Below, piece by piece: positions 1-8,405 of a stretch of 64,000 nucleotides of DNA. The translations under genes were made by a program, and so were the position numbers. The stretch's first letter is position 1; the number at the start of each line of letters is the position of its first letter. The DNA is taken from contig JBGARJ010000003.1 of NCBI GenBank assembly GCA_044230315.1, positions 186,001 to 250,000 on the forward strand. Direction: 5' to 3'. The notes beneath the pieces were generated by a model. That model was not told the origin of the DNA. It saw only the letters and a list, made by a program, of their open reading frames with translations, and searched no databases. The stretch comes from M3007 sp044230315. GTDB taxonomy: Bacteria; Bacteroidota; Bacteroidia; Chitinophagales; Saprospiraceae.

Positions 1-668
1 CGGATTAGTTCGGCTTTCCCCTTGAGAAACGGCGCGGCGATGGGCAGGTTGGGGAGGGTGTCGAACAGCATATCGCGCGAAAAGCCCATTTTTTCGCCTA
101 AAAGCACGGTTTCGGAAAACAAAACCATCGTCTGGGCGAGCATGGCATTCAGCAGCATTTTGAACGATGCGCCTTTGCCGGTTTCACCCATGTGCAAAAT
201 TTTCGACCCCATGTGCTCCATAAATGGCCTTGCCTGATCAAGGTCAGCCGCATTGCCGCCAACAAAAAAGGTTAGTTCGCCTGCGGCGGCAGGACCTTTG
301 GTGCCGGTCACCGGGGCGTCGAGGAACCGAATTCCCGCAGATCTGGCTTCATTTGCCGCCTGCAGCGAAAACGAAGGGTTCACCGTAGAGCAGTCCACCC
401 AAAGTGCGCCCTTGGGCATGGCCGCCAAAAAACCCTCGGGACCAAAGGCCAGGGCAGCCACTACTTCGGGAGTCGACAGCATGGTGAACACGATATCGCT
501 AGTGTTTACGGCAGTTGCAGCGGAAGAGGCCACAACGGCGCCCAGTGCCTTTAAGGCTTCGACCGGGGCTTGTGAACGGTTGTACACGGTCAGTTCGGCG
601 CCGTTTTTCAACAGGTTTTGGGCCATGCGGCTGCCCATTATGCCGAGGCCGATAAAGGAAATTTTCAT
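1..668 (-). CDS. NAD(P)-dependent oxidoreductase, 3-hydroxyisobutyrate dehydrogenase family (C-terminus off the left edge)
   Basis: Read on the minus strand from an ATG at 668, the protein opens MKISFIGLGIMGSRMAQNLL, a Rossmann dinucleotide-binding start with GLGIMG at residues 7-12. Further on are the family substrate loop (DAPVTGTKGPAAAGELTFFV) and the helix with the usual catalytic lysine (GKGASFKMLLNAML). This order is typical of beta-hydroxyacid dehydrogenases (3-hydroxyisobutyrate, tartronate semialdehyde or GLYR1-like succinic semialdehyde reductases); the substrate cannot be told from sequence. About 222 codons are present, against roughly 285-300 for the family, so the last quarter lies outside the window. 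It points the same way as the sulfatase next to it and begins about 68 nt downstream of that gene's stop, so co-transcription is possible. Confidence 0.88.
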   Translation of the reverse strand, partial: MKISFIGLGIMGSRMAQNLLKNGAELTVYNRSQAPVEALKALGAVVASSAATAVNTSDIVFTMLSTPEVVAALAFGPEGFLAAMPKGALWVDCSTVNPSFSLQAANEARSAGIRFLDAPVTGTKGPAAAGELTFFVGGNAADLDQARPFMEHMGSKILHMGETGKGASFKMLLNAMLAQTMVLFSETVLLGEKMGFSRDMLFDTLPNLPIAAPFLKGKAELI

Positions 669-735
669 GGAATCAGGCTGTTTTATTGGAAGTGTAAACA
701 TTCAGCCCGCTCTAACGGCCTTGTTTCCATAAGGT

Positions 736-2775
736 TCACCGGACGAGCAATTCATCCACAAACAACCAACCTTTTTGCCCGGCTCCCGGCATCCCTGCCG
801 GTATCTTGTCTTTTGGCTCCGCGGTGATCCTGACATAACGCGCAGTTTCTGTTAAACCCTTGGCCGTGAGCCAGGCGCTGCCGTCGGCCGGTTCGGCCGG
901 CAATTCCGGGGCGCCCACGGGCCTGAAGTGCTGGCCGTCGTCCGACACCGATATCTGCAAGCGCAACGGGTAATACATCCACGATTGGGTGATCTGCCGG
1001 CAATGGATGCCGGCCTCCCGGATAGGGGTGGGTTTGCCCAGGTCGAGCGTAGCTTCCATCGGGTGTTCCCGAAAACCGGCATACCCTTCCTGGTACACTG
1101 CATTATAGGGGCTGAATTCGCGGTACAAGCCGTCGATCAAAAACCGTGCGGTATCGCGGCTGTGCACTTGTTCGGCCGGAGTAGCCAACATGAGCGAACC
1201 CGAACGGCCCGGATCGTCGATCGTATCGGCCTGTAAAGGTTGGAGGAAATCTTCGGGCCGGTCGCCGTAGTATTCCTGCAGGTGTTGCAAACGCGCCAGC
1301 AGCGCGGTCCGAATGTTCAGGTAGGCCGGGTCGTCGTATATGTTGTTCAATTCATGCGGGTCTTTTTCGAGGTCGTACATTTCCCAGGCGTCGATGTCGA
1401 AATAGAAATGCACCAGTTTATAGCGCTTGGTGCGCAGACCGTAGTGGCGTTTGACGGCGTGTACGGCCGGGTACTCGAAGTAGTGGTAATAGGTAGCGTC
1501 GCGCCAGCCGGGCGGCGTTTTGCCCGTCCGGAGCAGCGGTTTCAGGGAAACGCCCTGCATGTCGGCCGGGACCGGAGCGCCGCCCACATCGAGAAAGGTA
1601 GGGGCGAAATCGACGTTCATCACCAGCGCTTCGCTTGTGCTGCCGGCCGCGATCACACCGGGCCATTGCATGAGCAGGGGTTGCCGGTACGACTCTTCGT
1701 ATATGAACCGTTTGTCAAACCAGCCATGTTCGCCGAGGTAAAAGCCCTGGTCGGAGGTGTAAATGACAAGCGTATTGCTGGCCAGGCCGGCTTGCTCCAG
1801 GTAGTCGAGCACACGCCCCACCTGGTCGTCGACCGACTGGATACAGCGCAGATAGTCTTTGATATAGCGTTGGTATTTCCAACGAACGAGGGCTGAATCG
1901 CGCAGGCCGGCCTTCAGAAAACGGGCATTCTCGTCGGCATACGCCGCCAGCAGGGTTTCGCGCTGGTGCGGGTTGAGTTCGCGCAGGAAGGCGTCGGTTT
2001 CGCGGCGAAACCAGGTGTCGGCATCGGGGTTGGCATCCCATACTTTGAGGTCGTAGGCGAGGTCCATGTGGTCGGCGATGCGCATCTCCTGTTCGCGGTC
2101 GGCGGCGCTGCGGGTAGCGTAGTCGTCGAAGAGGGTAGGGGGTTCGGGTATGGTTACACTGTCGAAAAGGTGGAGGTATTTTTCTTCGGGCATCCAGTTG
2201 CGGTGCGGGGCTTTGTGGTGGAGCATGAGGAAGAAGGGCCGCGTGGTATCGCGGTGCTGGAGCCAGTCGAGGGCAAAGTCCGTGATCAGCGTGGTGGCGT
2301 AGCCTTCATTGTGTTCACGCCCGGCGGGGGTAAGGAAGTCGGGGTTGTAGTATGCGCCTTGCCCCGGCAGTACTTTCCAGAAATCGAATCCGGTGGGGTC
2401 GGATTTGAGGTGCCATTTTCCGATCATAGCCGTCTGATAGCCCGCCTGTTGCATCATTTTGGGGGCGGTAGGCTGGCTGCCGTCGAAGGGGTAGAGGTTG
2501 TCGAGCACGCCGTTGCGGTGGCTGTATTTTCCGGTGAGGATCACGGCCCGCACAGGGGCGCAGATGGAGTTGGTACAAAAAGCCTTGTCGAACCGCACGC
2601 CGTTCCGGGCGATGCGGTCAATGTTGGGTGTTTGGTTGATGCCGTTGCCGTAGCAACTCACCGCCTGCGCGGCGTGATCGTCGGCCATGATGAAGATGAT
2701 ATTGGGCCGGGTGGTTTGGGCGGTCAGGGCAGCATTCAGGGCAAAAACGAACAGGAGTAGTGTCGAATAGCGCAT
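736..2775 (-). CDS. Secreted type I sulfatase with C-terminal sugar-binding-like domain
   Basis: A 679-residue protein with a Sec signal peptide ending near AALTAQ (residue 20). Metal-binding Asp32 and Asp33 (IMADDHA) precede the sulfatase signature CAPVRAVILTG, in which Cys72 would be converted to formylglycine by an anaerobic or FGE-type maturase. Later motifs (GKWHL, TSDQGFYLGEHGWFDKR) fit family S1 exo-sulfatases acting on glycans. Beyond about residue 560 a beta-sandwich-like tail (MEATLDLGK, ending RYVRITAEPKD and VDELLVR) looks like an F5/8 or ConA-type glycan-binding module. The protein should work in the periplasm or outside the cell, removing sulfate from a polysaccharide. No carbohydrate operon surrounds it. 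The exact substrate is unknown. Confidence 0.93.
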   Translation of the reverse strand: MRYSTLLLFVFALNAALTAQTTRPNIIFIMADDHAAQAVSCYGNGINQTPNIDRIARNGVRFDKAFCTNSICAPVRAVILTGKYSHRNGVLDNLYPFDGSQPTAPKMMQQAGYQTAMIGKWHLKSDPTGFDFWKVLPGQGAYYNPDFLTPAGREHNEGYATTLITDFALDWLQHRDTTRPFFLMLHHKAPHRNWMPEEKYLHLFDSVTIPEPPTLFDDYATRSAADREQEMRIADHMDLAYDLKVWDANPDADTWFRRETDAFLRELNPHQRETLLAAYADENARFLKAGLRDSALVRWKYQRYIKDYLRCIQSVDDQVGRVLDYLEQAGLASNTLVIYTSDQGFYLGEHGWFDKRFIYEESYRQPLLMQWPGVIAAGSTSEALVMNVDFAPTFLDVGGAPVPADMQGVSLKPLLRTGKTPPGWRDATYYHYFEYPAVHAVKRHYGLRTKRYKLVHFYFDIDAWEMYDLEKDPHELNNIYDDPAYLNIRTALLARLQHLQEYYGDRPEDFLQPLQADTIDDPGRSGSLMLATPAEQVHSRDTARFLIDGLYREFSPYNAVYQEGYAGFREHPMEATLDLGKPTPIREAGIHCRQITQSWMYYPLRLQISVSDDGQHFRPVGAPELPAEPADGSAWLTAKGLTETARYVRITAEPKDKIPAGMPGAGQKGWLFVDELLVR

Positions 2776-3160
2776 TGCCGAAAGATTAGGTAAGCCGATG
2801 CAATGCGGTAAAGATAGTTTTTCCGGTGATATTGGGTGGGCCGGCGGGCTTCAGCTATCAAGCGTGTTCCATGCTGCTGCCTGGCGGACAAACCAGCCAA
2901 AGCAGGCGGGACAGCCTGTTAGCAATGGAAATTCTAACAGGTTCAACAGGTCAACCAATTTAGTATTTGCAACCACGAAACCTTCCCGAACTAGTGATTC
3001 AGGCACTAAGTTATGGACAGTTTGAGCAGGCTCTTTTGGGCTGAGACAAGGCGCGACGAGGGAGTGTAGCGGGCTCTCCATGACCGAAGAGCAACGAAGT
3101 ATCAGTCAAAAAGTACTTGTCAAACACGCATTTTATAAAACATTGCGACATAGAATAATG
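2776..3160. other. Intergenic junction between sulfatase and the AT-rich island
   Basis: No convincing gene is seen. The stretch contains a small hairpin at 2915-2941 (CCTGTTAG / CTAACAGG), the left inverted repeat of the island at 2995-3027, and an 18-nt palindrome at 3151-3168 (TAGAATAA-TG-TTATTCTA) overlapping the stop codon of the CHAT gene, which could act in termination. Base composition drops from GC-rich to AT-rich across this stretch, roughly after 3090. Confidence 0.6.
2995..3027 (+). repeat. Left inverted repeat of the CHAT island
   Basis: This 33-nt sequence (core AGGCACTAAGTT, then GACAGTTTGA) matches the reverse complement of 8348-8380 at 29 of 33 positions, with mismatches at repeat positions 6, 19, 21 and 32. 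Flanking sequence does not match on either side, so the similarity has sharp ends. The pair encloses about 5.3 kb holding the CHAT operon. I infer terminal or target repeats of a past insertion; no transposase is present. Confidence 0.65.
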
Positions 3161-6100
3161 TTATTCTATTAATATAAACCCTGCCCAATAAAAGGGGTTA
3201 GAATATGCTTTATTTTTGCGCATCCATTTCTGTGTCTCATAAAAAGCTTCGCTAACATTCAATTTTTCCTCGAACATTTTTTGGTAAAAATGGGTTATGA
3301 AAACTGTTGCCGTATTATCATCAATACTCCAAAGGCTAACGAGCAATTTATCTACCCCTGCTATTTTAAAAGCCCTTTGTAAGCCGTACACTCCTTCCTC
3401 GCCATCTATGTCCCCTAACCCAGTTTCACTACCAGCAAGCACAACTAACTCTGTATTAGAAAGGTCCATTTGGCTAATTTCATATGCTGTTAAAATACCA
3501 TCTTCCATATCTGGCTTCAATGGGCTGCCAGTTTCCCAAGCAAAATTACCACCTGCAAGAATGAGTCCTGAGCGAATCATTGGATTGTCAGAAAATCGAA
3601 AAGACGATCCAGGTATATCCATCATTGCAATACTAATATTTTTTTTATTTGGGCTTGGGAAATAGAATCCATGTGAAGCAATATGTAATATATGAGGCGA
3701 TGGCTCACTACTTCCAATTGACTTAAAAAGTTCTTCCGTTGGCAATAAACCAGTATAAAGGTGTGTACTATAACCTGCCGCTTGCAATATTTGGTTGACG
3801 TTCTTGGCTTCCAAAGCAGTCCCATACAAATAAGGAAATTTATTTTTACTATAACCTGGCTCTATGCCTAAAGAGTCAGTTATGTTATAATTAACCCCTC
3901 CAATTATTATTGAACTTTTTATATGAGTTGGAGTAATATCATTGTTGATAACTAACTCCCTAGTACTTATCAAAGTTACAAGTTGATGTTTTTCGCCAAA
4001 TATTTCTGAATTATTTACTGGGATTGCCCCCAAATTTATCTTATTGAGCAATCCTGATGGCGAGCAATAAATTTTATTCACTCCCAATAGTAATTTCTCT
4101 AATGGTTTCCAAATTAAATTATATAATGAAATTTGACCTGCATATTTCATTTCCCATGAATACAATAACTCAATTTCTTCACTAGTAAAAAGGCTAGTAT
4201 AGGATTTCAAGTATTCTTTCAAGGTTTTTTCCTCAAATAGTGTAATTAAATGAGGTGTGGTATCATTAGGTCGTAGTACAAGAGCACAATATATTATACT
4301 ATCTGTTGGTTTTGGATTAAAATACCGATAGTTAAAGAATTCGATTGCAGCTTCATCAGGCTGCAGGTGACTCCGAATATCTTCCCATCTTACTTGGGGC
4401 TGGGTTTGTCTAAAAATATCATTTCTATTTAAAATTTCTTTTTCAAGCAAATTAACCTTGCCCTCTAATTCAGCCACATATATAAGACGCTCAGCAATTG
4501 GCTTAGCATATTCATTTACGAGTAACCGTTGATAATATTTCCTTAGATTAAATTCCTCTATTGCTGCTGTATCTTTTATAGATGAAGCCTTTAAATTATT
4601 ATGTGTCATTAGCAAGTATCCTTTATAAAAAAGGATATTATCAAAAAAGTTATTAACAAATTCGCTTGACACTTGTTTTTTTGTTTGAGACAATGAAAAA
4701 AAACGATCCCGATCGTTTATGAATATTTTTAAATATGATTTCGCTTCTTGCTCTGTCAGAAATTTTGATGATTTTAATATCAAATATCTCTGAATACCAT
4801 TAGATTCCAAATAAAGTCGTTCAGATTTGTCATATCGCCCCATTTCCTGATACATGTATGCCAAATCGTTTATGTTTTTTGCATAATCGGGATGTTTATC
4901 CCCTAAGGTTTCTTCTTGAATTTCCTTAGTTTTGAAATAAATAGTTTCGGCAATTCCAAATCGCCCCATTTCCCTATACATATTTGCCAAGTTGTTTAAA
5001 GTTTTTGCATAGTCCGGATGCTTACCCCCTAATGTTCTCTCCTGAATTGCCTTAGCTTTAAGGTAAAGAGTTTCAGCTGTCTCATAGCGCCCTATTTGAA
5101 AGTAAACATTTGCCAAGTTATTTAAACTTTTTGCGTACTCAGGATGCTCTTTACCTAAAACCTTTTCTTGAATTGCTTTACCTTCAAGATAAAGAGTTTC
5201 AGCTGTCTCATAGCGCCCTATTTGAAAGTAAACATTTGCCAAGTTATTTAAACTTTTTGCGTACTCAGGATGCTCTTTACCTAAAACCTTTTCTTGAACT
5301 GCTTTTGCCTCAAGGCAAAGTGGTTCAGCAGACTCGTATCGTCCCATTTCCTGATACAAATTCGCCAAAATATTCAAGCTTTTTGCATAGTCTGGATGTT
5401 CTTTACCGAATATTTTTCCTTGAATTTTCAATGCCTCCATGCCAAGTGCCCATGCCTTATTATATTCGCCAAGGTGAATGTAGGTAAGGGCCAGATTGTC
5501 GCATGAAGTTGCCAGGTCTGGGTGGTCAGCAGGTAGAGTTATTTTCCGAATTTCCAATGCCTTCTCACCATATATGTACGCCTTATCATATTCACCAAGG
5601 TTTTCATAGCTCTGAGCTAGATTGGCGTACGGGGTTGCCAAATCCGGCTGGTTGATGAGCAGGGGATTTTTTACAATATCGACAGCCTTTAGGTTGAATT
5701 TCAACTGTTTTAAATAATCACCATAATTTCCCCAAAAAGTCGCTGCATTAACTATATTATTTACCCATTTCTCTTTATCATATTCTTCATTTTCATATAT
5801 TCCGGCAATTTTCTCGTAACACTCTGCTATCTCCTTATACTTGAACTTAGGTTCCAATAAGCTGATTTTGAATTCATATCCTTCAATTACTTGTTGTATC
5901 TCTGAGTCGGCCTTATTAATGACTACCTTTGCGTTTCTCTTAATGGCACTGGCTTGTTGGTAGATGTTTTCTAATGTTTCTTCGTTTAAAATTTCGAGTG
6001 CTCCCTCTACGTCATTTTCCTCCTCGACTTTCCGAACTGCGTCCTTCACCATTTGTGAAGCTTTATCGAGATTGATGCTAGCGATGTAAAATGCCTGATC

Positions 6101-6652
6101 GTGGATTTTAGTAGAATCCCAAGTAGCTTGCATTCGATCCAATTGTCCAAAAAGGTCGCTGATCTTTTGGTAGTCTTTTTCTTTTTGTGCCAATAGGCCT
6201 TCTATTTCTTTTTTCTTCTTTTCTAACTCTCTGTCGGCTGTAGTGCGTAGTATCCGGTAGTATTTTTGTGCTGCAATATCGCGTTGTCCAGCAGGGCACA
6301 CGATGATATCTAATATATCTTCAGAGATTTCTGGTAGCTTGGCAGATTTCAGTTCTCTTTCATTAACAAGTTCGATTTTTCTGCCCTCCTGAGTGTTTGG
6401 CCCGATTTCGATGGCGAGGGATGCACCACTGCGTTTGGTCTGAAAGATAAGCCGATACTCTCCGTTGTCTTTAGAATAGTCTCCATTACTGTCTTGCTCC
6501 TTTATTTGAACCCCTACCGCAGGTTTATTACCGCTGCTTTGATATAGAACCCGCCCCATGAGGGTATTATTTAGTGCGACAGCTTGTCCAAAAAGAAGGG
6601 TGGCCGTAAGAAAGCAGGAGCACGTAGTAAAAACGCGAGATAAAGGGTTCAT
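3161..6652 (-). CDS. Exported TPR-CHAT (caspase-like) protein with Cys-to-Ser active-site change
   Basis: 1163 residues. Order: Sec signal peptide (to about residue 27), a carboxypeptidase-regulatory-like beta domain (about 30-80, LMGRVLYQSSGNKPAVGVQI), a charged coiled-coil region (about 130-290), seven 42-residue kinesin-light-chain-type TPRs (about 340-640, each ending like LGKEHP), a helical linker, then a C-terminal CHAT protease-like domain (about 800-1163). The CHAT histidine is present in LHIASHGF (His994). The nucleophile motif, normally SAC-x-TG, reads LAGSETGLGD with Ser1075 (codon AGT), so a classical cysteine protease is not expected; it may be a serine variant or a pseudo-enzyme. 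It lies 33 nt after the EAD membrane gene and probably shares its transcript. AT-rich codons contrast with the neighbours, suggesting transfer. Confidence 0.9.
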   Translation of the reverse strand: MNPLSRVFTTCSCFLTATLLFGQAVALNNTLMGRVLYQSSGNKPAVGVQIKEQDSNGDYSKDNGEYRLIFQTKRSGASLAIEIGPNTQEGRKIELVNERELKSAKLPEISEDILDIIVCPAGQRDIAAQKYYRILRTTADRELEKKKKEIEGLLAQKEKDYQKISDLFGQLDRMQATWDSTKIHDQAFYIASINLDKASQMVKDAVRKVEEENDVEGALEILNEETLENIYQQASAIKRNAKVVINKADSEIQQVIEGYEFKISLLEPKFKYKEIAECYEKIAGIYENEEYDKEKWVNNIVNAATFWGNYGDYLKQLKFNLKAVDIVKNPLLINQPDLATPYANLAQSYENLGEYDKAYIYGEKALEIRKITLPADHPDLATSCDNLALTYIHLGEYNKAWALGMEALKIQGKIFGKEHPDYAKSLNILANLYQEMGRYESAEPLCLEAKAVQEKVLGKEHPEYAKSLNNLANVYFQIGRYETAETLYLEGKAIQEKVLGKEHPEYAKSLNNLANVYFQIGRYETAETLYLKAKAIQERTLGGKHPDYAKTLNNLANMYREMGRFGIAETIYFKTKEIQEETLGDKHPDYAKNINDLAYMYQEMGRYDKSERLYLESNGIQRYLILKSSKFLTEQEAKSYLKIFINDRDRFFSLSQTKKQVSSEFVNNFFDNILFYKGYLLMTHNNLKASSIKDTAAIEEFNLRKYYQRLLVNEYAKPIAERLIYVAELEGKVNLLEKEILNRNDIFRQTQPQVRWEDIRSHLQPDEAAIEFFNYRYFNPKPTDSIIYCALVLRPNDTTPHLITLFEEKTLKEYLKSYTSLFTSEEIELLYSWEMKYAGQISLYNLIWKPLEKLLLGVNKIYCSPSGLLNKINLGAIPVNNSEIFGEKHQLVTLISTRELVINNDITPTHIKSSIIIGGVNYNITDSLGIEPGYSKNKFPYLYGTALEAKNVNQILQAAGYSTHLYTGLLPTEELFKSIGSSEPSPHILHIASHGFYFPSPNKKNISIAMMDIPGSSFRFSDNPMIRSGLILAGGNFAWETGSPLKPDMEDGILTAYEISQMDLSNTELVVLAGSETGLGDIDGEEGVYGLQRAFKIAGVDKLLVSLWSIDDNTATVFITHFYQKMFEEKLNVSEAFYETQKWMRKNKAYSNPFYWAGFILIE
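5064..5302 (-). repeat. Near-identical 126-bp tandem repeat inside the TPR array
   Basis: Positions 5064-5176 and 5190-5302 are almost identical in DNA (offset 126 nt = 42 codons); I see one clear mismatch (AATT versus AACT near the end). The other TPR units are much more diverged. This points to a recent duplication, or to gene conversion, of one TPR unit. Confidence 0.85.
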
Positions 6653-6685
6653 TTAATTGCATTTTATGGTTTGAGTTTGTGATGC

Positions 6686-7684
6686 CTATTTCTTTTCTAA
6701 CCGAATTTCGATAGGCCCGGCTTTCGGCTTAAAGTATTCATTTTTAGTATTAAATCCTTCTTTTTTGACGGTGAGCAAATAGGTATTGTCTTGTTTATCT
6801 GGTGATATCTGCAAGCAAAAAAAACCTATGCTATCGGTGTAGGCGGTCGAGTGGTTGCTGATAATAATCATAGCGCCACCAATAAATTTTTCACCTGAGC
6901 GATCTTTCACAATACCTTGAATAAGACCTAAACTGTTGTCGCGTCTGATAGGTAAAACGAAATGATTTTCAATAAACAAAAATGACGTGTCAATACTCTG
7001 AAACCCTGGCGACTCAAAATGTAGTACAATTTTTTTATCTCTAAAACTGACGGGAATGCCAGGGAAAGTAACTTTGTTTTCAATTGGTAATTCATGCGCA
7101 ATGCCACCGTACAACAAAGTGAGGGAGCCTCTTTCATATGATAAATTCGGGTTTGGCGTTCGATTGTCCAATGTTACTGTCAAGAAAAGTAATTGATGCA
7201 TTTGTTGGTATTTATACCATAAAAACGTAGCAATTATTACTAAAAGTGGCACGAATATGTACAGAAATAATTTGAGCCAACGGCTGGTTTTACTTTCTAA
7301 AATATGAGTAGTATCACCAAAGACTACATCCCTACCTGCTGTCACGTTCCCCGCCACAATATTTTTACCGGAAATATTTAATGTAACATATCTTTCTACC
7401 TCCTTCCAAGCCTCAGGTACCACAGTTTGCTTGGCGTCAACTTCATCAAGCAAATCCAAAACACCTTTCCGGATTTGGTTCTTAGTTAAGTTAGCTTGAT
7501 CGTATTCAATAATCCCGAGTTGAATTTGCCGGCTGACATCGTTCAATCGGGCTGATTGCAAAATGGCTTCATTGAGTTTAGGGCTATTTTGCAGCAATTC
7601 TTGCAAGAGATGAATGGCTTCTTTTAATTCATCATTGGCGATTAGTTGCCGGATTTTTTTGTGGAAAGTTTGGTTTGCGCTCAT
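6686..7684 (-). CDS. EAD-like membrane protein, partner of the TPR-CHAT protein
   Basis: 332 residues. The N-terminus (about 8-85, IRQLIANDELKEAIHLLQEL ... NQIRKGVLDLLDEVD) has the helical pattern of effector-associated domains (EAD11-like), adaptors that bring conflict-system effectors to sensors. A short beta motif follows (NIVAGNVTAGRDVVFGD, about 105-130), of the GDxxxG type often seen in such proteins. One transmembrane segment (about 138-158, LFLYIFVPLLVIIATFLWY) leads to a C-terminal half with a PEGA-like stretch and a carboxypeptidase-regulatory-like domain (LIQGIVKDRSGEKF ... GGAMIIISN). The topology suggested is a cytosolic EAD and a periplasmic C-terminus. It is first in the operon; TATTTTTG at 7692-7699 (minus strand) fits a -7 box. 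The EAD assignment is by pattern only. Confidence 0.75.
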   Translation of the reverse strand: MSANQTFHKKIRQLIANDELKEAIHLLQELLQNSPKLNEAILQSARLNDVSRQIQLGIIEYDQANLTKNQIRKGVLDLLDEVDAKQTVVPEAWKEVERYVTLNISGKNIVAGNVTAGRDVVFGDTTHILESKTSRWLKLFLYIFVPLLVIIATFLWYKYQQMHQLLFLTVTLDNRTPNPNLSYERGSLTLLYGGIAHELPIENKVTFPGIPVSFRDKKIVLHFESPGFQSIDTSFLFIENHFVLPIRRDNSLGLIQGIVKDRSGEKFIGGAMIIISNHSTAYTDSIGFFCLQISPDKQDNTYLLTVKKEGFNTKNEYFKPKAGPIEIRLEKK

Positions 7685-7691
7685 AACGGGT

Positions 7692-7699
7692 CAAAAATA
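7692..7699 (-). promoter_or_regulatory. Possible -7 box of the EAD-CHAT operon
   Basis: On the minus strand TATTTTTG fits the Bacteroidota -7 consensus TAnnTTTG and lies about 8 nt before the ATG at 7684. No good TTG is seen 18-20 nt further upstream, so support is partial. Confidence 0.3.
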
Positions 7700-7877
7700 T
7701 CAATATTCGGATTTATTCGTAATAAAAATCGTCCCTGCATTACGCAAAGCCAGCGGCTAATAGCCCCAAAAAAACCAATTTCAAAATTGAGGTGCCCTCT
7801 GAATTGCTAACAAAAAAGCCACCCCAACTTTCCGGTGAAGCAGCCCCATAATATGAAAACAAAACTATCCGAATCTC

Positions 7878-8180
7878 CTACACCACCACAGCGGGCACAA
7901 ACTCCAGGCGCACATACTGATTCCCATCAGACAACTGCCACACAATCACCTCCGCCAAATCTACCGGCAACTCCGTCCGCTTGGATTTTTCCCGGTAGAA
8001 GTCGTCGAAAGCAGGGTCAGAAGCCCGGAGGATGGCGATTTTATGCCAAAGGCTCGCGGTGGTGATATGCAGGGCATTAGCCAAGTCACTTTTGGCCACT
8101 TGGTCGGCAGCCACGGTCAGGCGAATAGGGTTTTCGTTGAGCCAGTTGGCTGCACAGGTGGCTTCGCAGGGCTGTGGCAT
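7878..8180 (-). CDS. Small hypothetical protein with possible helix-turn-helix
   Basis: 100 residues, not recognised. The middle (SDLANALHITTASLWHKI) has the spacing of a helix-turn-helix, and the C-terminal part (LPVDLAEVIVWQLSDG) looks like a beta strand and turn. Base composition is GC-rich, like the chromosome and unlike the adjacent EAD-CHAT genes. It starts 20 nt after the stop of a short truncated frame (8201-8365), as if the two were once one operon. It lies within the inverted-repeat pair. It could be a regulator, a remnant of a mobile element, or a chance frame. Confidence 0.45.
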   Translation of the reverse strand: MPQPCEATCAANWLNENPIRLTVAADQVAKSDLANALHITTASLWHKIAILRASDPAFDDFYREKSKRTELPVDLAEVIVWQLSDGNQYVRLEFVPAVVV

Positions 8181-8200
8181 GGTGTTCAGGGGTTAGGGTT

Positions 8201-8365
8201 TTAGGTATTCGAGGTTTTTTCGAGGCCGGATTCCAGAAGGGTTCGGATTTCAGCCACGATACGTTTCCCATCCGGTTGCCCGTCACAGGTGATGGGTAGG
8301 TGATTTTCCTTCAACAAGGCGCCGCCCACGGTGAACCACCTCAGGACGTTCAAACTGTCTAAAAC
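8201..8365 (-). pseudogene. C-terminal gene fragment starting inside the right inverted repeat
   Basis: On the minus strand an open frame runs from a TAA inside the repeat (8366-8368) to TAA at 8201, reading LDSLNVLRWFTVGGALLKEN ... LLESGLEKTSNT. It has no ATG and looks like a protein tail rather than noise. I infer that a gene was truncated by the event that placed the repeat, or that a short GTG/TTG-initiated gene exists. Function unknown. Confidence 0.4.
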
Positions 8366-8380
8366 TTAGTGCCTCAATCA
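8348..8380 (-). repeat. Right inverted repeat of the CHAT island
   Basis: Reverse complement matches 2995-3027 at 29 of 33 positions. It sits 25 nt beyond the stop of the Omp28-like gene, at the point where ordinary chromosomal gene order resumes. Confidence 0.65.
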
Positions 8381-8405
8381 CCAGAGCGCCTTTCCTCATC
8401 CAGCA

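Noticed and set aside
2798..3081. Short open frames between the sulfatase and the CHAT gene
   Set aside because: Overlapping in both directions, no start context, low-complexity composition, and they run through the inverted repeat.
3161..8180. Complete insertion sequence or integrative element
   Set aside because: The inverted repeats are suggestive but there is no transposase, integrase or clear target duplication in the window.
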